Shown: positions 9,125 to 18,868 of the stretch, in pieces
Numbering within the stretch: the stretch's first letter is position 1
How the letters are laid out: every line of letters begins with the position of its first letter
Origin: Leisingera sp. ANG-M1
GTDB taxonomy: Bacteria; Pseudomonadota; Alphaproteobacteria; Rhodobacterales; Rhodobacteraceae
Assembly (NCBI RefSeq): GCF_000813745.1
Contig: NZ_JWLC01000011.1
Coordinates: 87,418 to 151,417 of the forward strand
Reading direction: 5' to 3'
DNA length: 64,000 bases
The notes under the pieces: model-generated
What the model was told of the DNA's origin: nothing
Databases searched by the model: none
The model's input: the letters and a program-made list of their open reading frames with translations, nothing else
Made by a program: the position numbers and the translations under genes

Positions 9125-10858
9125 ATGCGCAAGTATCTTTTGTCCGCAGCCGCCGTTTGCGCCGTGGTTGCGGGATCAATGGCGTATGCCGATGAGACGG
9201 CCGCCAGGAAATGGATTGACGAAGAATTCCAGCCGTCGGTGCTGACCAAGGATGAACAGCTGGCCGAGATGCAGTGGTTCATCAAGGCCGCGCAGCCCTA
9301 CAAGGGCATGGAGATCAACGTGCTGTCGGAAGGCATCCCGACGCATAGTTATGAATCCGAAGTGCTGACCAAGGCGTTTGAGGAAATCACCGGCATCAAG
9401 GTGAACCACCAGATCCTTGGCGAAGGCGAAGTGGTTCAGGCCGTGCAGACCCAGATGCAGACCAAGCGGAACCTCTATGACGGCTATGTCAATGACTCCG
9501 ACCTGATCGGCACCCATTCCCGTCTGCAGCTGGCCTATAACCTGACCGACATGATGGCAGGTGAGTTCAAGGACGTGACCAACCCGGGCCTCGACCTGGA
9601 CGACTTCATGGGCACCCAGTTCACCACCGGTCCGGATGGCGACCTGTACCAGCTGCCCGACCAGCAGTTCGCCAACCTCTACTGGTTCCGCAAGGACTGG
9701 TTCGACCGTGAAGACCTGCAGGCGGCGTTCAAGGAAAAGTATGGCTATGACCTGGGTGTGCCGGTCAACTGGTCCGCATATGAGGACATCGCCGAGTTCT
9801 TCAGCGAGCAGGTGAAGGAAATCGACGGCACCGCGATCTATGGCCATATGGATTACGGCAAGCGGGCGCCGGACCTGGGCTGGCGGATGACCGATGCCTG
9901 GCTGTCGATGGCCGGTGCCGGCTCCAAGGGTGAGCCGAACGGCCTGCCGATCGACGAATGGGGCATCCGCATGGAAGCCGGCACCTGCAACCCGCAGGGC
10001 GCCAGCGTGACCCGCGGCGGTGCCGCCAACGGCCCGGCGGCGGTTTATGCGATCCGCAAGTGGGACGAATGGCTGCGCAAATACGCGCCTCCGGGTGCCG
10101 CGTCTTATGACTTCTACCAGTCGCTGCCGGCACTGGCGCAAGGCAACGTGGCGCAGCAGATTTTCTGGTACACTGCGTTTACCGCCGACATGGTGAAGCC
10201 GCAGTCCGAAGGCAACAACACTGTCGACGAGACCGGCACTCCGCTGTGGCGGATGGCGCCGAGCCCGCATGGCCCCTACTGGGAAAAAGGCCAGAAGGTC
10301 GGCTATCAGGACGTGGGCTCCTGGACCTTCCTGAAATCCACTCCGGTGGACCGTGCGCAAGCGGCCTGGCTTTATGCCCAGTTCGTGGTCTCCAAGACCG
10401 TCGACGTGAAGAAGTCGCACGTGGGCCTGACCTTCATCCGCGACAGCTCGATCAACCACGCAAGCTTTACCGAGCGCGCACCCAAGCTGGGCGGCCTGGT
10501 CGAGTTCTACCGCTCGCCTGACCGTGTGGCATGGTCGCCGACCGGTGTGAACGTGCCGGACTACCCGAAGCTGGCGCAGATCTGGTGGCAGCAGATCGGC
10601 GACGTGAACTCGGGCGCCTTCACCCCGCAGGAAGCGATGGACCGTCTGGCCGAGGAAATGGACATCACCATGGCCCGGATGCAGCGTGCAGACGAGCAGG
10701 CGAATGTCTATGGCGGCTGCGGCCCGCGCCTGAACGAGGAGAAGGACGCAGATTGGTGGTTCGCCAATGGCGGCGCCAAGCCGAAACTGGAGAACGAGAA
10801 GCCGCAGGGCCAGACCGTCAACTATGACGAGCTGGTGACCCGCTGGGCAACTCAGTAA
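9125..10858 (+). CDS. glpV: Glycerol-type ABC transporter binding protein (GlpV family)
   Basis: 577 aa, long for a carbohydrate-type binding protein but normal for this family. A Sec signal peptide covers about residues 1-21 (ending SMAYADE). The early GMEINVLSEGIPTHSYESE segment and the FTRE/QIFWY-type ligand-pocket aromatics resemble the GlpV proteins of rhizobial glycerol importers. The ATG at 9125 has GGAGGG five bases upstream; the frame opens 16 codons earlier without one. First of six co-directional genes, whose set matches the rhizobial GlpSTPQUV system. Substrate glycerol is inferred from family; no glpK or glpD is in the window. Confidence 0.82.
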   Translation: MRKYLLSAAAVCAVVAGSMAYADETAARKWIDEEFQPSVLTKDEQLAEMQWFIKAAQPYKGMEINVLSEGIPTHSYESEVLTKAFEEITGIKVNHQILGEGEVVQAVQTQMQTKRNLYDGYVNDSDLIGTHSRLQLAYNLTDMMAGEFKDVTNPGLDLDDFMGTQFTTGPDGDLYQLPDQQFANLYWFRKDWFDREDLQAAFKEKYGYDLGVPVNWSAYEDIAEFFSEQVKEIDGTAIYGHMDYGKRAPDLGWRMTDAWLSMAGAGSKGEPNGLPIDEWGIRMEAGTCNPQGASVTRGGAANGPAAVYAIRKWDEWLRKYAPPGAASYDFYQSLPALAQGNVAQQIFWYTAFTADMVKPQSEGNNTVDETGTPLWRMAPSPHGPYWEKGQKVGYQDVGSWTFLKSTPVDRAQAAWLYAQFVVSKTVDVKKSHVGLTFIRDSSINHASFTERAPKLGGLVEFYRSPDRVAWSPTGVNVPDYPKLAQIWWQQIGDVNSGAFTPQEAMDRLAEEMDITMARMQRADEQANVYGGCGPRLNEEKDADWWFANGGAKPKLENEKPQGQTVNYDELVTRWATQ

Positions 10859-10910
10859 GGACTCCTCCCGGTCCGGCCAGGCTGCCCCATCGCCCGGCCG
10901 GGCTGAAACA

Positions 10911-10949
10911 GGCCCCGGAGACTCTTTCCCGTCTTCCGGGGCCTTCTTC
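10911..10949 (+). terminator. Terminator-like hairpin after the binding-protein gene
   Basis: GGCCCCGGA (10911-10919) pairs perfectly with TCCGGGGCC (10935-10943), followed by TTCTTCC. It probably lowers read-through into the ATPase and permease genes so that binding protein is in excess. Confidence 0.65.
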
Positions 10950-11014
10950 CCCCTAAGATTGCGTGCCCGTGACCCAGGGCGCAAACAGGCCGCCTGCCGG
11001 AAAGTCAAAGCAAG

Positions 11015-12079
11015 ATGGCACTCGAACTTATAGACGTGACCAAGCGCGTCGGCGCCATTCAGCACATCAAGGAAACCTCGCTGCTGCTGGAACCCGGTCA
11101 CTTCAACGTCCTCCTGGGTGCCACCGGCTCCGGAAAGACCTCTCTGATCAAACTGATGGCGGGACTGGACCCGATGGCCAGCGGCCAGGTGCTGATGGAT
11201 GGCGAGGATGTCAGCCGTCTCAGCACCCAGAAGCGCAACATCAGCCTGGTGCATCAGTTCTTCATTAACTACCCGCACATGACGGTGTTTGAGAACATCG
11301 CGTCACCCCTGAAAGTGGCCGGGATGGCGAAATCGGAAATCGCGGGCCGCGTTGAGGAAGCTGCGGAGATTCTGCAGCTGAAGCCGATGCTGCACCGCCG
11401 CCCGCATGAGCTGTCGGGCGGCCAGCAGCAGCGCTGCGCCCTGGCCCGCGCTATTGCCAAGGAAAGCCGCGCGGTGTTCCTGGATGAGCCGCTCGCCAAC
11501 CTCGACTACAAACTGCGCGAGGAGCTGCGCGACCAGCTGCCCGAACTGTTTGCCGGCCGCGGCGCAGTGGTGGTCTACGCCACCTCGGAACCGGAAGAGG
11601 CGCTGCTTCTGGGCGGCAAGACCGCGCTGATGCGCGACGGCCGCGTGACCCAGTTCGGCCCCACCGCCGAAATCTACCGAAACCCCGGCAATGTCGATGC
11701 GGCACGGGTGTTCTCCGACCCGCCGATTAATACCGCCGAGATCACCAAGCAGGGCAGCATGGCGCGTCTTGGCGCAGGCGTCACCTGGGAGCTGAGCGGC
11801 GATGCCGCAAACCTCAGCGACGGCACTTACACCATCGCCATCCGCCCGCACCACGTGCTGCCGCTCTCCAGGAACGGCACCCATGTGCAGCTGTCGGGCC
11901 AGGTGCAGGTGACCGAGCTTTCCGGCTCTGAAAGCTCTGCCCATTTCGACATGGGCTCGGGAAGCTGGGTATCGCTGGCCCCTGGCGTTCACCCCTACCA
12001 GGTGGGTGAGTTGCACGACTTCTACATGGACCCTGCGCAGGCATACTTCTTTGCCCCCGACGGCAGCCGCGCGGCGTGA
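11015..12079 (+). CDS. glpS: ABC transporter ATP-binding protein, glycerol-type (GlpS)
   Basis: 354 aa. ABC domain in the first ~230 residues: Walker A GATGSGKT near residue 36, signature LSGGQQQRCALARA near 132, Walker B AVFLDEPLANLD. The C-terminal ~120 residues form the TOBE/MalK-like regulatory region. It differs from textbook MalK in having HQFFINYP in the Q-loop region, as in this family. It acts with the next gene as an ATPase heterodimer at the cytoplasmic side of the permeases. Confidence 0.85.
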   Translation: MALELIDVTKRVGAIQHIKETSLLLEPGHFNVLLGATGSGKTSLIKLMAGLDPMASGQVLMDGEDVSRLSTQKRNISLVHQFFINYPHMTVFENIASPLKVAGMAKSEIAGRVEEAAEILQLKPMLHRRPHELSGGQQQRCALARAIAKESRAVFLDEPLANLDYKLREELRDQLPELFAGRGAVVVYATSEPEEALLLGGKTALMRDGRVTQFGPTAEIYRNPGNVDAARVFSDPPINTAEITKQGSMARLGAGVTWELSGDAANLSDGTYTIAIRPHHVLPLSRNGTHVQLSGQVQVTELSGSESSAHFDMGSGSWVSLAPGVHPYQVGELHDFYMDPAQAYFFAPDGSRAA

Positions 12080-12086
12080 GGCATCA

Positions 12087-13222
<1,136 letters not shown>

Positions 13223-13223
<1 letters not shown>

Positions 13224-14086
13224 TGAAAACCGAAAACCAGAAAGCCTGGCTGTTTGTGCTGCCGGTGCTGGCGCTGGTCGCCTTCAACGCGCTCATTCCG
13301 ATGATGACGGTGGTCAATTACTCGGTGCAGGAGACCTTTGGCGATAACGTGTTCTTCTGGCAGGGGCTGGACTGGTTCCAGCAGATCCTGCGCTCCGACC
13401 GCTTCCATGCCGCGCTTGGACGCCAGTTCCTGTTCACCTTCCTGATCCTGATCATCGAAGTGCCTTTGGGCATCGCCATTGCGCTGTCGATGCCGCGCAA
13501 GGGGCCCTGGGTGCCGGTCTGCCTGGTCACCATGGCGCTGCCGATGCTGATCCCCTGGAATGTGGTCGGCGCCATGTGGAACATCTTCACCCTGCCCGAC
13601 ATCGGGCTGCTGGGGTATTTCCTGAACCACGTGCTGGGCATCTCCTATGACATGACCCAGGACCCGGTTGCGGCTTGGGTGACCATTGTCACCATGGACG
13701 TCTGGCACTGGACCTCGCTGGTGGTGCTGCTGGCCTATGCCGGCCTGGTGTCGATCCCCGACGCCTATTACCAGGCGGCCAAGATCGACGGCGCCTCCAA
13801 CTGGGCGGTATTCCGGTTCATCCAGCTGCCGAAGATGAAAACGGTGCTGACCATCGCCATCCTGCTTCGCTTCATGGACAGCTTCAACATCTACACTGAG
13901 CCCTTCGTGCTCACCGGCGGCGGCCCCGGCAACTCGACGACGCTACTGTCGATCGACCTGGTGAAAATCGCGCTTGGCCAGTTCGACCTCGGCCCCGCCG
14001 CCGCCATGTCGCTCATCTATTTCGCAATCACACTCCTGGTCTCCTGGCTGTTCTACACGCTGATGACCAAGGACGACCTGAACTAA
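13223..14086 (+). CDS. glpP: ABC transporter permease, glycerol-type (GlpP)
   Basis: 287 aa with about six membrane segments, the first at residues 9-30. The EAA loop is visible near residues 185-205 (DAYYQAAKIDGASNWAVFRF). It is a MalF-type permease of the carbohydrate uptake subfamily. Translation is coupled to the ATPase gene by a one-base overlap, and the partner permease follows after 12 bases with a GGGAGGG site. Confidence 0.87.
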
Positions 14087-14098
14087 GGGAGGGATCAC

Positions 14099-14896
14099 GT
14101 GCAGAAACGATCTATTGTCCCCGTCGTCTATATCCTGTTCCTGATGCTGCCGATCTACTGGCTGGTGGCGATGAGCTTCAAGACGACCAATGAAATCCTC
14201 GCGGGCTTCTCGCTGTTTCCGCAGACCTTCACGCTGGACAACTACAAGACCATCTTCACCGATCCCAGCTGGTACTGGGGCTACATCAACTCGATCCTCT
14301 ATGTGTCGATCAACACCGTGGTCTCGGTGGCGGTGGCGCTGCCCGCGGCCTATGCCTTCAGCCGCTACCGCTTCCTCGGCGACAAGCAGCTGTTCTTCTG
14401 GCTCTTGACCAACCGGATGGCGCCGGCTGCGGTCTTCGCCCTGCCGTTCTTCCAGCTCTACTCGGCGGTGGAGCTGTTCGACACCCACCTCGCCGTGGCG
14501 CTGGCCCACTGCCTGTTCAACATCCCCCTTGCGGTCTGGATCCTCGAAGGCTTCATGGGCGGCGTGCCCAAGGAGCTGGATGAAACCGCCTTTGTCGACG
14601 GCTACTCCTTCCCGCGCTTCTTTGCGACGATCTTTGTGCCGTCGATCAAGGCAGGCGTCGGCGTCGCCGCCTTCTTCTGCTTCATGTTCTCCTGGGTCGA
14701 GCTTTTGCTGGCCAAGACCCTGACCGCCGTCGCCGCCAAACCGATTGCCGCCACCATGACCAAGACCGCCTCCAGCGCGGGCTATGAATTGGGTCTGTTG
14801 GCAGCGGCCGGCACTTTGACCATCATTCCGGGCGCCATCGTGATCTGGTTTGTCCGCAACTACATCGCGAAGGGCTTCGCGATGGGGAGGGTTTAA
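14099..14896 (+). CDS. glpQ: ABC transporter permease, glycerol-type (GlpQ)
   Basis: 265 aa, starting at a GTG with GGGAGGG upstream. MalG-type permease: first helix at residues 7-25, then FSLFPQTFTLDNYKTIF, and the EAA loop near residue 160 (GGVPKELDETAFVDGYS). It completes the membrane channel with the preceding permease. The small membrane-protein gene starts on the base after its stop codon. Confidence 0.87.
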   Translation: MQKRSIVPVVYILFLMLPIYWLVAMSFKTTNEILAGFSLFPQTFTLDNYKTIFTDPSWYWGYINSILYVSINTVVSVAVALPAAYAFSRYRFLGDKQLFFWLLTNRMAPAAVFALPFFQLYSAVELFDTHLAVALAHCLFNIPLAVWILEGFMGGVPKELDETAFVDGYSFPRFFATIFVPSIKAGVGVAAFFCFMFSWVELLLAKTLTAVAAKPIAATMTKTASSAGYELGLLAAAGTLTIIPGAIVIWFVRNYIAKGFAMGRV

Positions 14897-15175
14897 ATGT
14901 TTTCATGGATGGCCTGGACTTGGCCCACTGCCCTGCTCTTCATCGGTATCTTCAGCGCCATCGGCGTGCTGATCCTGGCCGAGATCCGCACCCCCGGCGG
15001 CAACGCCCGCAAAGGCGCGCTTGGCCTCACCACCACCCGCGGCGACCGTTTGTTCATCAGCCTGCTGGGCACCGCCTATATCTTCCTGGCCTGGCTCGGC
15101 CTCGTCGGCATGCCTCTCTGGTGGCCTTTGGGCCTGTCACTCGCCTGGGCTGTCTTCTGTTTCTGGAAGGTCTGA
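14897..15175 (+). CDS. glpU: Small membrane protein, DUF2160-like (GlpU)
   Basis: 92 aa with three hydrophobic segments: about residues 5-28, 50-68 and 72-90. It begins directly after the permease stop codon, so it belongs to the same transcript. Small DUF2160-type proteins accompany this transporter class, and GlpU of the rhizobial glycerol system has this position; the function is unknown. It may be an accessory subunit of the importer. I am confident it is a gene, less so about the symbol. Confidence 0.75.
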   Translation: MFSWMAWTWPTALLFIGIFSAIGVLILAEIRTPGGNARKGALGLTTTRGDRLFISLLGTAYIFLAWLGLVGMPLWWPLGLSLAWAVFCFWKV

Positions 15176-15279
15176 CGCCTGCGGGCCCATCTTTGGCGCT
15201 GACCCTGCGGGTCAAGGAGGCCGCAGGCCCCGCGCAGCGGCTTGTCCTTGACGCGCAAGAAAAACACACAATCGAGATA

Positions 15280-15314
15280 GGCCTTGAAGGCAAACCTGCC
15301 CTTCAAGGCCTTCT
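15280..15314 (+). terminator. Terminator of the glycerol-type transporter operon
   Basis: An 11-bp perfect stem, GGCCTTGAAGG (15280-15290) with CCTTCAAGGCC (15300-15310), is followed by TTCTC. It lies 105 bases after the last gene of the operon. Confidence 0.65.
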
Positions 15315-15515
15315 CAGCAGAATATCAGACTTACCCCAAAGCACCTGCCTCAGGGCGGCATAGCACCTCCCGTCTTGCTGAACAGACTCGCGCGGAAGCG
15401 CGCATTTTGGCAACAGCAGCCTCGCTGCCGCTTGTCTCTTAAAAAAATAGTTTTCACATAGGCCCCCATCCCCTAGCATGGCCTGAAACCTGAAACGGAC
15501 CGGACCGCCGACCTC
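15315..15515. other. Non-coding stretch before the BlaI-type gene
   Basis: Together with 15176-15279 this makes a 340-base gap between genes. Apart from the hairpin I see only an A/T-rich patch near 15440-15460, which could hold the blaI-type promoter. I did not find the TACA-TGTA dyad of classical BlaI operators. Confidence 0.4.
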
Positions 15516-15911
15516 ATGCGCAAGAAACAGGACAATTCCCTGCTGACCGAAGTGGAGCTGGAATTCATGACCGTGGTCTGGGACCTCGGCGGCGGCACCG
15601 TGCGCGATATCCTGGCCGAGCTGAACAAGGCTCAGGAACGTGCCTATACCTCGGTGGCCACGGTTCTCAAGATCATGGAGCAGAAGGGCTTCCTCACCAG
15701 CGAGCGCAAAGACCGCTCCCTGGTTTACCGCCCCGCCGTTCCCAAGGCAGAGTATCAGAAAACATCTCTGAAAAACCTTTCGAGCAAGCTTTTCAACGGC
15801 GCACCCGCCGCCCTGGTGGCGCGGCTGGTCGATGATGAGGATGTGACCGACGAGATGCTCGAGGAGATGCGGGCGCTCTTGGAGGAAAGGCTGGGGGACA
15901 ATGCCAACTGA
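15516..15911 (+). CDS. BlaI/MecI/CopY-family transcriptional repressor
   Basis: 131 aa, normal for this family. The N-terminal winged helix (about 10-80) shows the pattern LTEVELEFMTVVWDLGGGTV, then TSVATVLKIMEQKGFL, matching BlaI/MecI recognition helices. The C-terminal ~45 residues would dimerise. In known pairs the repressor is cleaved by, or after activation of, a BlaR1/MecR1 membrane protease, and that partner overlaps its 3' end by 11 bases here. Confidence 0.9.
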   Translation: MRKKQDNSLLTEVELEFMTVVWDLGGGTVRDILAELNKAQERAYTSVATVLKIMEQKGFLTSERKDRSLVYRPAVPKAEYQKTSLKNLSSKLFNGAPAALVARLVDDEDVTDEMLEEMRALLEERLGDNAN

Positions 15912-17043
15912 TGTTCTGCTGAATGCCTATATCGATCTGAATATCCTGCTCTTGGCAGGTGCCACCTTGTGGATCGGGGCGCGCAAGCTGCTGGCCCGCA
16001 GCAAACTTGGCCGCGCCTACCAGCCGCAGCTGCGGCTGCTCAATGGGATGACAGTGCTTTTGGCCCTCTGCCCGGCACTGATCCTCGCCTTTACCCATTT
16101 TGTTGCCGCTCATCCGCCGAACTTCTCCGACCTGCTGGTCTCGCAGTACCTGCAGGGCAATGTCCGAATGAGTGCGGGGGAATTCGAAGCCCTGCTTGGC
16201 CTGCGCGAGGACGCGGTGCGGGACCTCACCACCCTGCAGCCGCTTTGGGCGCAGGTCCTTGCCGCTGGATTTGCTGCAGGCGCCGCGGCCTGCTGCCTGC
16301 ATGTGGCGGTCTCCGTTTTCCGGCTGCGCCAGAACCTGGCAACCGCTTTCACCTGGAAACGGATTGGCCGGGTTCAGTTGATGGTTTCCGACACCATCCG
16401 TGTCGCCTATTCCACCCGCGGGCTGTTCCGCCGCTATGTGGTGCTGCCTGCCGCCCTTCTGAATGATCCGCGCGACCTGCGCCTGACCGTGGCCCATGAA
16501 TTGCAGCACTTCCGCCAGCGCGACATCGAATGCGAGTTCCTGCTGGAGATGCTGCGCCCTCTCCTGTTCTGGAACCCCGCTTTTTACCTGTGGCGCCGCG
16601 AAGTGCGGCTGCTGCGCGAGTTTGCCTGCGATCAGGCGCTGATGGCGCGGCCGCAGTTCGATGTGCGGGCCTATTGCGAATGCCTGATCCGCGCCTGCGC
16701 CCATGCGGCGCGCGGGCCCGCCCTGTTCATGCGCCGCAGCCCCGCGGTGGCACTGGTCGACCGCCGTGAGACCCGCCGCGGCGCCGCACTGCAGCGGCGC
16801 ATCCTGGCCGTGACCGCACCGCAGCCGGGCGCGCAGAACCCGCTGGGCTGGACATTGGTCGCCACCGGCATGGCCGGGCTGGTGCTGTCCATGGCGATGC
16901 TGCTGCAGCGGCCTGGCGACTGGAGCCATGACCGCATCATGCTGTCGACCATCGTCAACCTGGAACGGATGGCCAGCCGCAACAGCGCCTCAGAGCTGGC
17001 CGTGAGCGCCCTGAGCGGCGGCTTTACAGTCCCCAGCCAATAA
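15901..17043 (+). CDS. M56-family membrane metallopeptidase (BlaR1/MecR1-like, no sensor domain)
   Basis: 380 aa. Hydrophobic segments near residues 10-25, 48-68, 118-140 and 315-335 flank a zinc-peptidase core. The catalytic HELQH is at residues 199-203, and a further conserved REFACDQALM segment (about 239) supplies the third ligand. The chain ends about 60 residues after the last helix, so the C-terminal penicillin-binding sensor of BlaR1 is absent. It probably cleaves or signals to the preceding BlaI-type repressor after some envelope stimulus. No beta-lactamase or copper gene is adjacent. Confidence 0.85.
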   Translation: MPTDVLLNAYIDLNILLLAGATLWIGARKLLARSKLGRAYQPQLRLLNGMTVLLALCPALILAFTHFVAAHPPNFSDLLVSQYLQGNVRMSAGEFEALLGLREDAVRDLTTLQPLWAQVLAAGFAAGAAACCLHVAVSVFRLRQNLATAFTWKRIGRVQLMVSDTIRVAYSTRGLFRRYVVLPAALLNDPRDLRLTVAHELQHFRQRDIECEFLLEMLRPLLFWNPAFYLWRREVRLLREFACDQALMARPQFDVRAYCECLIRACAHAARGPALFMRRSPAVALVDRRETRRGAALQRRILAVTAPQPGAQNPLGWTLVATGMAGLVLSMAMLLQRPGDWSHDRIMLSTIVNLERMASRNSASELAVSALSGGFTVPSQ

Positions 17044-17433
17044 CCCGGCCCTGCATCCGCAGCTGCGATTCCCGCGCGCTTCTTCCGCCCGAAACACTGA
17101 GTCGGGAACAGTAGAAGCTTCTTTTCCTGTTTTGTTCCCACCCTCTGCAGGGGGGCGTTTTGCAGCAGGCCGGAAACCGCCGAGCCAGTACGCACGTAAA
17201 AGCAGTGCGCAACACGCCGCAACTCAACCCTGACCGCCAGAAACCTGACGCTAATTGGCTTCAACTCCTGGTTTGCGGGGAATTTTCAGCAAGTTTTCAC
17301 CAACTCTGCCTGTGCCGCTTGGCGGGTTCCCGCTGTGGCGCCGGAACCGCCCGCTTCGGCGGCTTCCAATCTGATAGCCCTCAAGGCCACAAGAAGCGCA
17401 ACAGTGCAATGTGCAAAGTATGAGGTAACAGGC
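17044..17433. other. Non-coding region before the RTX lyase-like gene
   Basis: 390 bases without a supportable gene. The following frame is open from 17335, but composition before 17434 is unlike the protein. GC-rich inverted patches occur around 17340-17375. Promoter elements not resolved. Confidence 0.4.
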
Positions 17434-18804
17434 ATGTACCAGACGGACTACAAACGCATCGACGCAGAGACCATCATCCAGCTGCAGGACGGCCGGATCG
17501 ACATCTCCGACGACGGCAACGTCACCCTGATGCGGGCGGGTTCCGCGGGCTCCAAGGTTGGCAAATCGACCTACAGCACCGCCATCGACTCCACCGACAA
17601 TTCCGGCCTGATCACGGCCGAGTTCGATTTCATGATCCCCGACGGGATGCCTACCAGCCACATCTACCTGGCCGACATCGAAAGCGCCTCCGCCAGCAGC
17701 GGCTACAACCCCGGCGTCCGTATCCAGGTCCGTGACGGCATCATCCGCGTCGAGCGCGGCAAGATCGGCATCAAGGAACTTTGGCCGGCCGACATGGAGG
17801 AACTGGAGACCGGCCGCTGGTATTCGCTGAAAGTGGAACTGCGCCCGGGCCGCGGCGACGACGGCGAAGTCCGGCTGTATCTGGACGGCGAGAAGGTTGT
17901 TGACGAGAATGGCCAGACCGTCGACACCACTTCGTCGAACTCCTGGATCGACCGCGTTCAGGTTGGCCTGACCGCCAACGTCAACGACTATGACGCCGCC
18001 CTGGCCGTGCGCAACATCGAAATCAGCACTGACGAGCCGGGCACTGCCAACGACAGCTTTTACCGCGTGGATCCAATGGACTCGCTGCAGTTTGCCGAGG
18101 AGATCTACCGCACCGGCACCGAGGCCAACCCGGTTTACGTCAACGAGATCAACCCGAACCAGCCGCCGGCCAACCCGGACCCGATCGAGCCCGAGCCGGT
18201 TGATCCCGCCCCGGTCGACCCTGCTCCGGTGGATCCCGAGCCGGTGGATCCCACTCCGCCTGCGGGTGAGACCGAATACAATGACATCGCTGGCACCCGT
18301 CAGGCGGATGTTCTGAGCGGCACGTCCCAAAACGACGCCATCCAGGGCTATAAGGGCAGCGACGTGCTGCGCGGCCTGAACGGCAACGACATTGTCCGCG
18401 GCGGCGGCGGCCACGATACCGTCTATGGCGGTGCCGGCGACGACAAAGTCTATGGAGGCAACCGCGGCGACGAGCTTTTTGGCCGGTCCGGCGACGACAA
18501 GCTTTGGGGCGGCAACGGCAATGACAATCTGGACGGCGGCTCCGGCAATGACACTCTGAAGGGCGGCAAGGGCAACGACACCTTTGTGTTCGGCGCCGGC
18601 AGCGGCGATGATGTGGTGCTTGATTTCACCGTTGGCGACGACAAGGTGTTCATGGACTTCGACGCGAACGAGCTGAACTCGGTGCGGGTTCAGCAGCAGA
18701 GCGGCGAAGAAGGCGGTGTGCTGATCTCCTACGGCGACGACTCGCTGCTGCTGCAAGGGGTCAACTACAACGAACTGTCGTCCAGCGACTTCATCCTGGC
18801 CTGA
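17434..18804 (+). CDS. Secreted RTX protein with polysaccharide-lyase-like jelly-roll domain
   Basis: 456 aa, no Sec signal peptide. Residues ~10-215 form a beta-rich domain with NPGVRIQVRDGIIRVERGK and RVQVGLTANVN, resembling jelly-roll polysaccharide lyases (heparin-lyase I type). A Pro/Asp/Val linker (about 245-275, PVDP repeats) leads to about eight RTX nonapeptides of the GGxGxDxLxG type (about 290-385), which bind calcium. The C-terminal tail has the LDFTVGDDKVFMDF pattern typical of type I secretion substrates. It is likely exported by an ABC/HlyD/TolC system that is not in the window. The same N-terminal domain recurs at 34079-34852, so it probably acts on, or binds, the polysaccharide made by this locus. 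Confidence 0.82.
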   Translation: MYQTDYKRIDAETIIQLQDGRIDISDDGNVTLMRAGSAGSKVGKSTYSTAIDSTDNSGLITAEFDFMIPDGMPTSHIYLADIESASASSGYNPGVRIQVRDGIIRVERGKIGIKELWPADMEELETGRWYSLKVELRPGRGDDGEVRLYLDGEKVVDENGQTVDTTSSNSWIDRVQVGLTANVNDYDAALAVRNIEISTDEPGTANDSFYRVDPMDSLQFAEEIYRTGTEANPVYVNEINPNQPPANPDPIEPEPVDPAPVDPAPVDPEPVDPTPPAGETEYNDIAGTRQADVLSGTSQNDAIQGYKGSDVLRGLNGNDIVRGGGGHDTVYGGAGDDKVYGGNRGDELFGRSGDDKLWGGNGNDNLDGGSGNDTLKGGKGNDTFVFGAGSGDDVVLDFTVGDDKVFMDFDANELNSVRVQQQSGEEGGVLISYGDDSLLLQGVNYNELSSSDFILA

Positions 18805-18833
18805 TCCCTACGCCTGTCAGGCTGCAGAAAATG

Positions 18834-18868
18834 CCCCGTCCGCGGTTCAGGTCCGCGGGCGGGGTTTT
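18834..18868 (+). terminator. Strong Rho-independent terminator
   Basis: CCCCGTCCGCGG (18834-18845) pairs with CCGCGGGCGGGG (18853-18864; one T-G pair) and is followed by TTTT. It ends the RTX gene; its loop contains the stop codon of the convergent acyltransferase gene. Confidence 0.85.

Noticed and set aside
9176-11278. 700-codon open frame on the minus strand opposite the glycerol-type binding protein
   Set aside because: It is antisense to a gene with signal peptide and family motifs. High GC makes long antisense frames common; its product is His/Arg/Gly-rich and has no domain.
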